Assembly: GCA_024635795.1 (NCBI GenBank)
Contig: JAGXIH010000027.1
Span: forward strand, 1-50,077
Direction: 5' to 3'
Length of the DNA: 50,077 nt
DNA from: Salegentibacter sp.
Lineage (GTDB): Bacteria > Bacteroidota > Bacteroidia > Flavobacteriales > Flavobacteriaceae
Below the pieces are notes generated by a model that was not told where the DNA came from, ran no database searches, and saw nothing but the letters and a program-made list of their open reading frames with translations. The position numbers were made by a program, and so were the translations under genes. Each line of letters opens with the position of its first letter. Positions within the stretch are counted from its first letter, which is position 1. Of this stretch, positions 33,920-42,755 are shown one piece after another.

Positions 33920-34582
33920 ATGAAAATGAAAAACCTGAAACTAAAGATCTGCGGGATGAAGCATCCGGAAAACATCAGCGAGGTGGCGAAACTTCAACCT
34001 GATTATATGGGCTTCATTTTCTATGAAAAAACACCGAGATACTTTGAAGCTCAAATTCCGCAGCTAAGTCCGGGCATAAAAAAAACCGGGGTTTTTGTGG
34101 ATGCCAGCATCGATGATATCCTGGAAATGGTCAAAAAACATAAACTTCAGGCGGTACAGCTGCACGGCGGGGAGTCGGCCGAATTTTGCCAGGAATTACA
34201 AATCATCTTCGCCGGGATGGACAAGATGGAAATCATAAAGGTATTTTCGGTGAAAGAGGAATTCGATTTTTCAGTATTGAAAGAATTTGAAGGAAATGTA
34301 GATTATTTCCTCTTCGACACCAAAGGAAAAACCAAAGGCGGTACCGGAGAAACCTTCAACTGGGAATTGCTAAAAAACTATCCTTCCTCCACTCCCTTTT
34401 TTCTAAGCGGGGGTATCGGTTTGGAAGAGGTAGAAGATATCAGAAAGCTGCAAACACATTTTGAACAGCAGGCTATATCGGAAGTCTTTTATGCTGTGGA
34501 TTTGAATTCGAAATTTGAGTTGGAACCAGGCTTGAAGGACCCAAATTTACTGAAGGAATTTATTGAAACCTTAGCAGGATAA
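33920..34582 (+). CDS. trpF: Phosphoribosylanthranilate isomerase
   Basis: This 220-residue (beta/alpha)8 enzyme performs the Amadori rearrangement of phosphoribosylanthranilate. KLKICGMKHPENI (about 6-18) holds the catalytic Cys, DYMGFIFYEKTPRY (about 27-40), VQLHGGESAEF (about 77-87), and FDTKGKTKGGTGETFNWELL (about 137-156) holds the catalytic Asp. LSGGIGLEEV completes the phosphate site. The start may be Met1 or Met3. Confidence 0.94.
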   Translation: MKMKNLKLKICGMKHPENISEVAKLQPDYMGFIFYEKTPRYFEAQIPQLSPGIKKTGVFVDASIDDILEMVKKHKLQAVQLHGGESAEFCQELQIIFAGMDKMEIIKVFSVKEEFDFSVLKEFEGNVDYFLFDTKGKTKGGTGETFNWELLKNYPSSTPFFLSGGIGLEEVEDIRKLQTHFEQQAISEVFYAVDLNSKFELEPGLKDPNLLKEFIETLAG

Positions 34583-34587
34583 AAATC

Positions 34588-34666
34588 GTCATTGCGAACC
34601 TGAAAGGTGAAGCAATCTTTTTCTGAATAAAATTAAGATTGCCACGGGCGATGCCCTCGCAATGAC
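34588..34666. repeat. Nested inverted repeat between trpF and trpB
   Basis: GTCATTGCGA (34588-34597) pairs with TCGCAATGAC (34657-34666). Inside, AGCAATCTT (34611-34619) pairs with AAGATTGC (34635-34642). A half-element of the same family (GTCATTGCGAGG ... GGCAATCTTTTG) is at 42159-42200. The element begins 5 bases after the trpF stop. Confidence 0.72.
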
Positions 34667-34800
34667 AAAGTAGAAATTAGTACAATCGTGGCGAAAAGTC
34701 ATCATTAAAAAATTTAGAAATTTAGGTTTATGATCGGCAGTGGTTTATAGTTACACTAGTAACTCATAACAGACAACCGACAACCCATAACAGACAAAAC

Positions 34801-35982
34801 ATGAGTTATCAGGTAGATGAAAAAGGATATTACGGCGATTTTGGCGGGGCTTATATTCCCGAAATGCTGTATCCCAATGTTGAGGAGCTGCGCCGGCAGT
34901 ATCTGGACATTATGAAAGAAGAATCTTTTCAGAAAGAATTTAAAGAGCTGCTGCGTGATTATGTGGGCCGTCCTACGCCCTTGTATTATGCGGAGCGCTT
35001 CAGCAAAAAATACGGCACCAAGGTCTATCTCAAACGTGAGGATCTTTGCCATACCGGGGCCCATAAGATCAATAACACCGTGGGACAGATCTTAATGGCC
35101 AAACGCCTGGGTAAGAACCGCATCATCGCCGAAACCGGTGCGGGTCAGCACGGCGTGGCCACGGCTACGGTTTGTGCCTTAATGGGTATTGAGTGCATCG
35201 TGTATATGGGTGAGATCGACATCGACCGGCAGGCGCCCAACGTGGCGCGGATGAAGATGCTGGGTGCCACCGTGATCCCTGCCAAATCCGGTAGCCGAAC
35301 CCTGAAGGATGCTACCAACGAGGCAATAAGGGATTGGATCAACAATCCGGTGGATACGCATTACATCATCGGGTCGGTGGTGGGACCACATCCCTATCCC
35401 GATATGGTGGCCAGATTTCAGGCAGTGATCTCTGAAGAGATCAAAGTGCAGCTGAAGGAAAAGGAAAACCGGGAAAACCCCGATTATGTTGTGGCTTGTG
35501 TTGGTGGTGGCAGCAATGCTGCCGGAGCCTATTATCACTATCTCGACACCCCTGAAGTGGGTATAATCGCAGTGGAAGCTGCCGGAAAAGGCATAGACAG
35601 CGGCAAAAGTGCGGCGACTTCGGTCTTGGGGAAGGAAGGCATTATCCACGGCAGCAAAACCCTGCTGATGCAAAGCGAAGACGGCCAGATCACCGAGCCC
35701 TATTCCATTTCCGCCGGACTCGATTATCCCGGGGTAGGACCTATGCACGCGAATCTATTCAGAAGCGGCCGCGGGGAGTTCATCTCCATTACCGATGAAG
35801 CCGCAATGAAAGCCGGTCTCCAACTGGCAAAACTGGAAGGTATCATTCCGGCTATAGAAAGCTCCCATGCCCTGGCCATCTTCGAAGACCGTAAGTTTAA
35901 GGAAGATGATATTGTGGTGGTAAACCTTTCCGGTCGTGGAGATAAAGATTTGAGTACTTATATTGATTATTTTCAGTTGTGA
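34801..35982 (+). CDS. trpB: Tryptophan synthase beta subunit
   Basis: This 393-residue PLP enzyme condenses indole and serine to tryptophan. [18 protein letters not shown] is the typical N-terminus, and the PLP Lys89 is in [35 protein letters not shown] (phosphate cup) and [12 protein letters not shown] are all intact. It acts as an alpha2beta2 complex with TrpA, encoded 114 bases downstream. The short spacer before it is made of ACCGACAACCCATAACAGAC-type words. Confidence 0.97.
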   Translation: MSYQVDEKGYYGDFGGAYIPEMLYPNVEELRRQYLDIMKEESFQKEFKELLRDYVGRPTPLYYAERFSKKYGTKVYLKREDLCHTGAHKINNTVGQILMAKRLGKNRIIAETGAGQHGVATATVCALMGIECIVYMGEIDIDRQAPNVARMKMLGATVIPAKSGSRTLKDATNEAIRDWINNPVDTHYIIGSVVGPHPYPDMVARFQAVISEEIKVQLKEKENRENPDYVVACVGGGSNAAGAYYHYLDTPEVGIIAVEAAGKGIDSGKSAATSVLGKEGIIHGSKTLLMQSEDGQITEPYSISAGLDYPGVGPMHANLFRSGRGEFISITDEAAMKAGLQLAKLEGIIPAIESSHALAIFEDRKFKEDDIVVVNLSGRGDKDLSTYIDYFQL

Positions 35983-36096
35983 GTTCTCAGTTGTGAGTTC
36001 TCAGTTATGAGTTATGTGCAATTTTCTTCCGAAATTCCACACTTACGAATTAACCAATCCCGAGTCCCCAATTAACTAATTACGAATTAACGAACA
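35983..36096. repeat. Word-like spacer between trpB and trpA
   Basis: TGAGTTCTCAGTTGTGAGTT and ATGAGTTATG units are followed by TACGAATTAACCAATCCC, CCCCAATTAACTAA and TTACGAATTAACGAAC. The CGAATTAAC / CCAATTAAC words recur at 42390-42440, 42645-42680 and 44835-44860. No coding signal is seen. Confidence 0.5.
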
Positions 36097-36864
36097 ATGA
36101 ACAGAATAAAAAACACACTATCGCAGGACAAAAAACTGCTTTCCATATACTTCACCGCCGGTTATCCTGAGCCGGAAGACACAGTTTCCATCATTAAAGA
36201 CCTGGAGAAAAATGGCGTCGATTTTATTGAGATCGGACTGCCATTTAGCGATCCACTGGCTGACGGACCTACCATCCAGGAAAGTTCAGGGGTGGCTTTA
36301 AAGAACGGAATGACCACCAAAAAACTCTTTCAGCAATTGGATGGCATAAGAGAGGAAGTTGAGATTCCGCTTATTATTATGGGCTATTTCAACCCAATCC
36401 TTCAGTTTGGGGTGGAGGAGTTCTGCAAAAGATGCGCTGCAGTGGGCATCGACGGACTCATAATTCCCGATCTTCCGGTGGAGGAATACAACGAGAAATA
36501 CAGGGTGATCTTTGAAAAGTATGGCTTGAGCAATATCTTTTTGATAACCCCACAGACTTCAGAAGAACGCATTCGCTTCATAGATTCTGTTTCTGAAGGT
36601 TTCATCTATATGGTGAGCACAGCCAGCGTCACGGGATCCACCAAAGGTTTCACCCAGGAAACCCGGGATTACTTCCGAAGAATTTCAGAAATGAAACTTA
36701 GGAATCCGCAAATCGTTGGTTTTGGGATCAGTGATGAAGAAACCTACGGACAAGCTACCGAGTTCGCTAAAGGGGCGATTATCGGTTCGGCCTTTATAAA
36801 ACACCTTAACAGCAGTGGAAAGCAGGATATTTCCGGTTTTGTTAAAAGAATCCGCCCGGTTTAA
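36097..36864 (+). CDS. trpA: Tryptophan synthase alpha subunit
   Basis: This 255-residue (beta/alpha)8 enzyme cleaves indole-3-glycerol phosphate and channels indole to TrpB. The catalytic Glu45 is in FIEIGLPFSDPLADG, with Asp56 at the end of the same segment. GLIIPDLPVEE, SVTGS and VGFGISDEE (phosphate loops) are present. It is the last enzyme gene of the operon. Confidence 0.96.
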   Translation: MNRIKNTLSQDKKLLSIYFTAGYPEPEDTVSIIKDLEKNGVDFIEIGLPFSDPLADGPTIQESSGVALKNGMTTKKLFQQLDGIREEVEIPLIIMGYFNPILQFGVEEFCKRCAAVGIDGLIIPDLPVEEYNEKYRVIFEKYGLSNIFLITPQTSEERIRFIDSVSEGFIYMVSTASVTGSTKGFTQETRDYFRRISEMKLRNPQIVGFGISDEETYGQATEFAKGAIIGSAFIKHLNSSGKQDISGFVKRIRPV

Positions 36865-36941
36865 CCTAACTCTAACATGCCCTTGGCAGGTTTTAAGACT
36901 CTTGTTTTGTATCTTAGAGATGAACTTAAAAACAGAGAATT

Positions 36942-37082
36942 ATGCCAGGACCAATTGAAAAAAATAAGAAGAGAAGGAAAGAAGAACAGAAAAATCCTGT
37001 CAATCCTTCCGGTAACAAAGAGGAAACCAATAAGTTTGATATTGATGAAAAAACCATAAAAGACCAACAGAACAAAAAGTAG
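36942..37082 (+). CDS. Small Lys-rich hypothetical protein (46 aa)
   Basis: A 46-codon frame begins MPGPIEKNKKRRKEEQK and ends DEKTIKDQQNKK. It is highly charged and probably disordered. It lies 77 bases after trpA and 3 bases before the THX gene, so it is likely co-expressed with that ribosomal protein. No family is recognised. TATCTTAG at 36910-36917 is a near-consensus -7 element, though no -33 element sits at the right distance. Confidence 0.6.
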   Translation: MPGPIEKNKKRRKEEQKNPVNPSGNKEETNKFDIDEKTIKDQQNKK

Positions 37083-37085
37083 TTT

Positions 37086-37220
37086 ATGGGTAGAGGAGAT
37101 AGAAAAACCAAACGCGGTAAAATTGCAATCGGCACCTACGGGCGACTAAGACCCAGACGTAAAAAGTTTAAGGTAAAGCCCACCACGATGGCCGAACAGG
37201 ATAAAAAAGAACTTCAGTAA
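37086..37220 (+). CDS. 30S ribosomal protein THX (bTHX)
   Basis: This 44-residue, strongly basic protein begins [20 protein letters not shown], followed by [10 protein letters not shown]. This G-x-G-D-x-K-x-x-R-G-K-I...G-x-Y-G-x-x-R-P-R pattern is the Thx family, a small protein that binds the head of the 30S subunit in Thermus and is annotated in Bacteroidota. The length is typical or slightly long. It follows the 46-residue gene by 3 bases, with a terminator about 100 bases downstream. Confidence 0.85.
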   Translation: MGRGDRKTKRGKIAIGTYGRLRPRRKKFKVKPTTMAEQDKKELQ

Positions 37221-37320
37221 ATCTGAAGAACTGCAATAATAATATAGCCGGTTATCTGGTAAAGACATATAGAAATTACAATAAAGCTGGAGTAGTCGTA
37301 AAAAACTACTTTACAGTTGA

Positions 37321-37361
37321 CCCCAGCTTCAGAGGTTTACTTTGAGCCTGGGGTTTTTTTT
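37321..37361 (+). terminator. Terminator downstream of the THX gene
   Basis: CCCCAG pairs with CTGGGG, with the imperfect inner extension GCTTCA/TTGAGC, followed by eight T. It ends the trp-THX region. Confidence 0.82.
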
Positions 37362-37862
37362 ATTTAGTCGATAGTCTTTAGACGGTAGATTTAATTAAAT
37401 ATGCCTTTGCGGCCTCTGCGTCTTCTTTGCGAACTTAGCGTGAAAAAAGTCGCTAGTCATTAGACGATAGATAGTAGAATTTTTACTTCATACCTGGCTC
37501 CCGATATCTCATTAAACTTCGTGGTAACCTCCATTTCTCACCCTGATGAGATCCTGAATCAGGTTCAGGATGACGGTCTGCAAGTTGGCTTCATGCCGGG
37601 CTTGATCCGGCATCTCACCCTAAACCCTTCTGAAAGAAACCCACCATTCCCTTGTGGTAAAACCAAACCCCACCTTGAACATTGAACGTTAAACACAAAC
37701 AATAAAATAAAGGAGAAAAACCAAAAAACCAAGAACAGAGAACCGAAAACCGAAAAACCCCAAACAATAAACAATAAACAATAAACTGTCCTACGGGCAG
37801 GCTTCGGCAGGCAAAAGCCAAAACTCAAAACCGACAACAGAGAACCCACAACCTAGAACCGA
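37362..37862. other. Repeat-filled intergenic region
   Basis: No gene was seen in about 500 bases. Contents in order: TAGTCGATAGTCTTTAGACGG words (37365-37390); a CTTTGCG repeat (37404-37446); CTAGTCATTAGACGATAGA words; hairpin ATCCTGAA/TTCAGGAT (37551-37571); hairpin ATGCCGG/CCGGCAT (about 37593-37613); AACCGAAAAC / AACAATAAAC words; and a 39-base module (37776-37814) ending in CTACGGGCAGGCTTCGGCAG that recurs at 42245-42282. Confidence 0.6.
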
Positions 37863-38522
37863 TCACAGCCATTCTTTATACTGCATCACCCGGAAATCTA
37901 TCGTATTGAAATCAGCATCTTTTTGTTTCAGGTATTTATAGAGTTCCATACTCCCAATTGCGCGATTGGCCGAACCTGAAGGCGCGGTGAGGGAAACCGT
38001 GTTGATCAGCCGGCCGTCCAGGATGAACTGATGTACCCTGGGCACCTCATTGGAGATCACTTTCAGCCTTATATCCTCCTCTATTTTTCTTAAATGTCTT
38101 CGGAAAAAATACTCGGGGCCGTTTTTGGAGTTTCCGCCTGTAAACAGCAGCCGGTCTATCTTAGGATGTTTCCGCAGGATCCCAATCATATTACGAAGCT
38201 CCACCTTTTGCATCCCCAGGTCACTGGCGTCTATCTTTTCGCGATGACTGCTCTCCACCATATCACAGATACCGATCCCCCGTTCCTTCAGAAAATCAAT
38301 GCGCTGCTCAATAGCTTCTTCGGTAGTCTCGAACTTCAGATCGAGGTCGAAGATATTATCCAGAACCTTCCAAAGCAAACCATCCCGACTCCCATAACAG
38401 AAATCCACATCGCCCTCTTTCAACTCTCTCTTTGTAAACCTCGGCGGTGGCAACGTGCCCACGATGAGTTTGGTCGCGTTTTCAGGGATAAAGGGGCGGT
38501 ATGGATGGGTGTGATGAAAAAT
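37863..38522 (-). CDS. Uracil-DNA-glycosylase-superfamily protein, no canonical start codon
   Basis: The frame encodes KLIVGTLPPPRFTK (about 19-32) and DFCYGSRDGLLWKVL (about 39-53), the two motifs of the uracil-DNA-glycosylase-like family found in Bacteroidota. These proteins may act in base-excision repair; the substrate is unknown. Homologue-like sequence (FHHTHPYRPFIPENATKLIV) extends upstream of the GTG at 38462, which would remove it. No ATG, GTG or TTG lies between the upstream stop and this segment; the codon in the place of the initiator is ATT (38522-38520). It follows pyruvate carboxylase by 25 bases on the same strand. It is either AUU-initiated, started at the internal GTG, or a start-lost pseudogene. 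Confidence 0.65.
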   Translation of the reverse strand: MFHHTHPYRPFIPENATKLIVGTLPPPRFTKRELKEGDVDFCYGSRDGLLWKVLDNIFDLDLKFETTEEAIEQRIDFLKERGIGICDMVESSHREKIDASDLGMQKVELRNMIGILRKHPKIDRLLFTGGNSKNGPEYFFRRHLRKIEEDIRLKVISNEVPRVHQFILDGRLINTVSLTAPSGSANRAIGSMELYKYLKQKDADFNTIDFRVMQYKEWL

Positions 38523-38547
38523 AAGCTTTAGTTTTTTAAAAGATTAA

Positions 38548-41500
38548 TTATTTAAGTCTTACTACCAGGTCATCGGCGAAGACCATAGTGCCTTCTTTAT
38601 GAATAACCTTATCAATCTCTCCTTCCGCAGTAGCGGTAATGGTGGTTTCCATCTTCATCGCTTCAATCACGAACAAGGGCTGGTTCTTTTTAACCTTCTC
38701 CCCTTCCTTCACAAGCACAGATGATAATGAGCCCTGTAGGGGTGCTCCCACCTCTTTCGCATTGTCCTTATCGACTTTGGTGTGCACCACTTTCTCCACT
38801 TTAACCGATTTATCCTGAACCTTCACCGTCCGTGTTTGTCCGTTCACTTTAAAGAAAGCATCTACCAATCCGTCCTCATCCGCAGTTCCCACCGAAAGGA
38901 ACTCGATGAGCAGGGTTTTTCCTTTATCCATTTCCACGGTGATCTCCTCGCCGGGGGTCATTCCGTAAAAGAAATCGGGGGTTGGGATATTCATCACTTC
39001 CCCGTAGCGCTTGTAATGGTTGAAGAAATCGGTGAATACTTTTGGGTAAAGTTTATAGGAAAGGAAATCGGTCATTTCCAGTTTACGGCCCATGCCCTCC
39101 TTGAAGGTGTTTTCAAATTCTTTAAACTCCTGCTCAAAATCTATGGGCTCCAGGTGTGCATTCGGCCTGTCGGTATAGGGTTTTTCTCCTTTCAAAATGA
39201 TCTTTTGAAGTTCTTTTGGAAAACCTCCAACGGGCTGTCCCAGGTCTCCTTTAAAGAAATTCACTACCGACTGCGGAAAGTTAAGCTTCTCCCCTTTTTC
39301 CATCACGTCTTCAATGCTCAGGTTATTGCTAACCAGGTACTGCGCCATATCGCCCACCACCTTACTGCTGGGTGTCACCTTGATGATATCACCAAAGAGC
39401 TTGTTCACTTTGGAATACATCGCTGTGATCTCGTGAAAACGGTGCCCGAGGCCTAAAGATTCGGCCTGGGGTTTCAGGTTGGAATACTGTCCACCCGGGA
39501 TTTCGTGCTTATACACATCGGCGGTACCGGCTTTCAGGCCACTCTCAAAAGGGAAATAATATTTCCGCACCTCTTCCCAGTAATGCGAATATTCATTGAG
39601 TTTCGGCATATTGAAATCGGCCTGACGCTCGCTTGATGCCGTCATTTCCACCAGGGAATTGAAGTTAGGCTGCGAGGTAAGACCCGAGAGTCCGCCAAGG
39701 GCTAAATCTACCACATCCACGCCGGCTTCTATGGCCTGGAGGTAGGTTGCCGCCTGAATAGATGAAGTATCGTGGGTATGCAGGTGCACCGGGATGTTGA
39801 TCTCTGATTTTAATGCGGAAATAAGTTCTCCGGCAGCGTAGGGTTTCAACAGACCGGCCATATCTTTTATCGCCAGGATATGCGCCCCGGCATTTTCGAC
39901 ATCTTTTGCCAGCTGAAGATAATATTCAAGGTTGTATTTGGTGTTTTTAGTATCAAGGATATCGCCTGTGTAGCAAATAGAAGCTTCGGCAAGTCCATCG
40001 GTGTTTTTTCTTACATACTCTATACAAGGCGCGATAGACTCCATCCAGTTCAGGGAATCGAAGATGCGGAAGATATCCACGCCGTTTTCCCAGGCTTCAG
40101 CTACAAATTTCTCCACCAGGTTATCAGGGTAAGCGGTGTAACCCACCCCGTTGGAACCTCTTATTAGCATCTGAAGCAGGATATTAGGCATCGCCTTCCG
40201 AAGCAATTGTAAACGCTCCCAGGGATTCTCCTTCAGAAATCGCAGACAAACATCGAAGGTGGCCCCGCCCCAGACTTCCATACTGAAAGTTTCAGGGTGG
40301 TTTTTAGCGAAACCTTCCGCCACTTTCAGCATATCGAGGCTACGCATACGGGTAGCCAGCAAGCTCTGGTGCGCATCGCGCATAGTAGTATCGGTAAAAT
40401 GTATCTTTTTCTCCTGCTTCAGCCATTGGGCAAACTTTTCTGGGCCAAGTTCTGTAAGCAGATCTTTGGTGCCTTTAGGATATGTCGCGTTAGCGTCAAA
40501 AGCAGGAATGGCTGGCTTGATGAAATCGGGTTTTTTTGTTATCTCCTTCACATCGGGATTACCGTTTACCACCACATCCCCGAGAAATTCCACTAAACGG
40601 GTGGCGCGGTTTCGGGTTTCCTTCAGCTTAAAGAGTTCCGGGTGGCTGCCGATGAAATTCACCGTAGCGCTTCCATCCCGGAAACCCGGATGTTGAAGAA
40701 TATTATCCAGAAAAGAGATATTGGTTTTTACGCCCCTTATCCTGAACTCAGCCAGGGCACGGCGCATTTTCCGGCAGGCCCCGTCGAGGGTACGCCCACT
40801 GGCCGAAACCTTCACCAGCATAGAATCGAAAAACGGAGAGATGGTCACACCCTGGTAAAGGCTTCCCGCATCCAGCCTGATCCCGAATCCGGAGGCGCTT
40901 CGATAGGTAGTGATCGTCCCGTAATCGGGTTGAAAATCGTTGGAGGGATCTTCGGTGGTGATTCGGCATTGCAGGGCAAAACCGTTGACCTGCAGCGATT
41001 CCTGGTCTTTGATCTTGATCTGTTTATCGCTTAGGTGATAGCCCCCGGCGATAAAAAGCTGGGCCTTCACCAGGTCTATATTGGTCACCACCTCGGTTAC
41101 GGTGTGCTCCACCTGAATACGCGGATTCACCTCTATAAAATAAATACTGCCGTCTTCATCCACCAAAAATTCCACGGTCCCGATGTTGTTGTAGTTCACC
41201 GCACCGCAAATATCCAGCGCGTATTGGTAAAGTTTCTCCTTGGTTTCCTGTTTCAGGTTATGGGAAGGTGCAAATTCTATCACCTTCTGGTAGCGGCGTT
41301 GCACCGAGCAATCGCGCTCGAAGAGATGCACCATATTTCCGTGCTTATCGGCCACGATCTGTATTTCTATATGCTTCGGATTTTCGATGAACTTCTCGAT
41401 AAACAGCGTATCGTCGCCAAAGGCATTCAGCGCTTCCCGCTTAGATTCGGTAAAAGCCTTTTTCAGCTCCTCCTCATTTCGCAACACCCGCATTCCGCGG

Positions 41501-42000
41501 CCTCCACCTCCACTGGCGGCTTTCAGCATCAGGGGGTAGCCTATTCGGGTGGCTTCCTCTATGGCTGCCTCTTCATCAATGAGATCTTTGGTATTGCTTT
41601 CAATAACCGGCACATTGTTTTCTATAGCTACCTTTTTAGCGGTAACCTTATCGCCCAGACTCTTAAGCACAGAAACATCGGGGCCCACAAAGATGATATC
41701 CTCATCGGCGCAGCGCTGTGCAAATCGGGCGTTTTCAGAAAGAAAGCCGTAACCGGGATGAATGGCATCGGCGCCAATCTCTTTGGCCAGTTTAATAATG
41801 GCCTCGATATCGAGGTAAGGTTTAAGCGGTTCCTTATCGCTGCCAATCTGGTAAGACTCATCGGCCTTGTAGCGGTGAAGCGAATAGCGATCTTCAAAGG
41901 TGAAGATCCCCACGGTTCTTAATCCTATCTCTGTGCAGGAGCGAAAGATCCTGATCGCGATCTCTCCCCTGTTGGCTACCAATACTTTTTGAATTTTCAT
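38548..42000 (-). CDS. pyc: Pyruvate carboxylase
   Basis: This 1150-residue multidomain enzyme makes oxaloacetate from pyruvate, bicarbonate and ATP. In order it has: biotin carboxylase domain (about 1-460, with ASGGGGRGMRVL ATP-grasp loop, HIEIQ, and EVNPRIQVEHTVTE); carboxyltransferase (about 530-810, DTTMRDAHQSLLATRMR, with the metal site HLHTHDTSS); a PYC-OADA tetramerisation region; and a C-terminal biotin carrier with Lys1116 in EAMKMETT. The single-chain form is full length. Its start (ATG 42000) follows an inverted repeat at 42024-42041. The glycosylase-like gene follows it. Confidence 0.97.
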   Translation of the reverse strand: MKIQKVLVANRGEIAIRIFRSCTEIGLRTVGIFTFEDRYSLHRYKADESYQIGSDKEPLKPYLDIEAIIKLAKEIGADAIHPGYGFLSENARFAQRCADEDIIFVGPDVSVLKSLGDKVTAKKVAIENNVPVIESNTKDLIDEEAAIEEATRIGYPLMLKAASGGGGRGMRVLRNEEELKKAFTESKREALNAFGDDTLFIEKFIENPKHIEIQIVADKHGNMVHLFERDCSVQRRYQKVIEFAPSHNLKQETKEKLYQYALDICGAVNYNNIGTVEFLVDEDGSIYFIEVNPRIQVEHTVTEVVTNIDLVKAQLFIAGGYHLSDKQIKIKDQESLQVNGFALQCRITTEDPSNDFQPDYGTITTYRSASGFGIRLDAGSLYQGVTISPFFDSMLVKVSASGRTLDGACRKMRRALAEFRIRGVKTNISFLDNILQHPGFRDGSATVNFIGSHPELFKLKETRNRATRLVEFLGDVVVNGNPDVKEITKKPDFIKPAIPAFDANATYPKGTKDLLTELGPEKFAQWLKQEKKIHFTDTTMRDAHQSLLATRMRSLDMLKVAEGFAKNHPETFSMEVWGGATFDVCLRFLKENPWERLQLLRKAMPNILLQMLIRGSNGVGYTAYPDNLVEKFVAEAWENGVDIFRIFDSLNWMESIAPCIEYVRKNTDGLAEASICYTGDILDTKNTKYNLEYYLQLAKDVENAGAHILAIKDMAGLLKPYAAGELISALKSEINIPVHLHTHDTSSIQAATYLQAIEAGVDVVDLALGGLSGLTSQPNFNSLVEMTASSERQADFNMPKLNEYSHYWEEVRKYYFPFESGLKAGTADVYKHEIPGGQYSNLKPQAESLGLGHRFHEITAMYSKVNKLFGDIIKVTPSSKVVGDMAQYLVSNNLSIEDVMEKGEKLNFPQSVVNFFKGDLGQPVGGFPKELQKIILKGEKPYTDRPNAHLEPIDFEQEFKEFENTFKEGMGRKLEMTDFLSYKLYPKVFTDFFNHYKRYGEVMNIPTPDFFYGMTPGEEITVEMDKGKTLLIEFLSVGTADEDGLVDAFFKVNGQTRTVKVQDKSVKVEKVVHTKVDKDNAKEVGAPLQGSLSSVLVKEGEKVKKNQPLFVIEAMKMETTITATAEGEIDKVIHKEGTMVFADDLVVRLK

Positions 42001-42023
42001 CTGAAGTTTTTAAAATATAGTTA

Positions 42024-42041
42024 TTTCGGTTACTTCCGAAA
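42024..42041. promoter_or_regulatory. Inverted repeat TTTCGG-N6-CCGAAA upstream of pyc
   Basis: A short perfect palindrome lies 24-41 bases before the pyc start, where an operator or a 5'-UTR hairpin would be. No regulator can be named. TATATTTTA next to it resembles a -7 element on the minus strand. Confidence 0.35.
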
Positions 42042-42725
42042 ACTACTTAAAGATGAAGAGCTATGCGGGGTTTGAAGTGCTAAAATTTCTATAAATCTTC
42101 TTAGTCGTTAGTCTTTAGCCTCTTGTCGGTAGAGAATTTGAATTGTTTGTTGTTTAACGTCATTGCGAGGAAGGCGATAGCCTGACGCGGCAATCTTTTG
42201 TTTAGTACAAGGTGCGCGGCTTTACGTGAAAAGCCCCAAACACCAAACAATAAACTGCCCTACGGGTAGGCTTCGGCGGGCAGGCCAATCCCAAACAAAT
42301 GCCCGGGCCAACCAAAAAAAACAGATAACCGATAACTCAGAACTGAGAACCGTATTTTCTTTGCGGCCTTAGCGTGAAAAAGCCCCACGAATCACGAATC
42401 CCGAATTAACAAATTAACCAATCCCCAATTAACCAACCCCGTCACAGCGTCACAACATGTAGGAATTTTGCGCCCTTTGCGCAGGGCTTCGCGGTCTCTG
42501 CGTGAAAGAAAGGCAAGAAGCGAAATCCTGAATCAGAAAAACTCAACAACAAACAATAAAAATAAACCCCAAACAGCCCAAAACCTCCACTTTCCACTCT
42601 CCTCTCCCCACTAAAATTCAGAATCTCAGACAAGGCCAGAATCCCAATTAACGAATTAACCATTCCCCAATTAACCAACAAGCTCACAACATCACATCAT
42701 CACAGGAAAGACAACAACAAATCCC

Positions 42726-42733
42726 TATATTTG
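42726..42733 (+). promoter_or_regulatory. -7 promoter element of the PLP-enzyme gene
   Basis: TATATTTG matches TAnnTTTG and is followed by CGGCC, a common context in this phylum. The predicted start is near 42738, leaving about 17 nt before ATG 42756. No convincing -33 TTTG lies 19 bases upstream. Confidence 0.6.
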
Positions 42734-42755
42734 CGGCCTATCAAAAACGAAGGTA

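Larger units (their letters stand above)
42001..42755. other. 755-base repeat-filled intergenic region
   Basis: No gene was seen. From the pyc side the content is: a small palindrome (42024-42041), TAGTCGTTAGTCTTTAGCC words (42100-42120), GTCATTGCGAGG half-element (42159-42200), AAACAATAAACTG/CTACGGG module (42245-42282), CTTTGCG repeats (42357-42380 and 42466-42512), CGAATTAAC / CCAATTAACC words (42390-42440 and 42645-42680), and the PLP-enzyme promoter at the right end. Several words recur in another order at 37.4-37.9 and 44.6-45.8 kb. Confidence 0.6.

Noticed and set aside
37565-37849. 94-codon minus-strand frame in the repeat-rich gap
   Set aside because: Composed of word-like repeats (CVFGV/LFIVW-type translation), with no homologue-like motif.
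42001-42755. CRISPR array in the repeat-rich gap
   Set aside because: The recurring words differ in length and order, spacers are not regular, and no cas gene is present.
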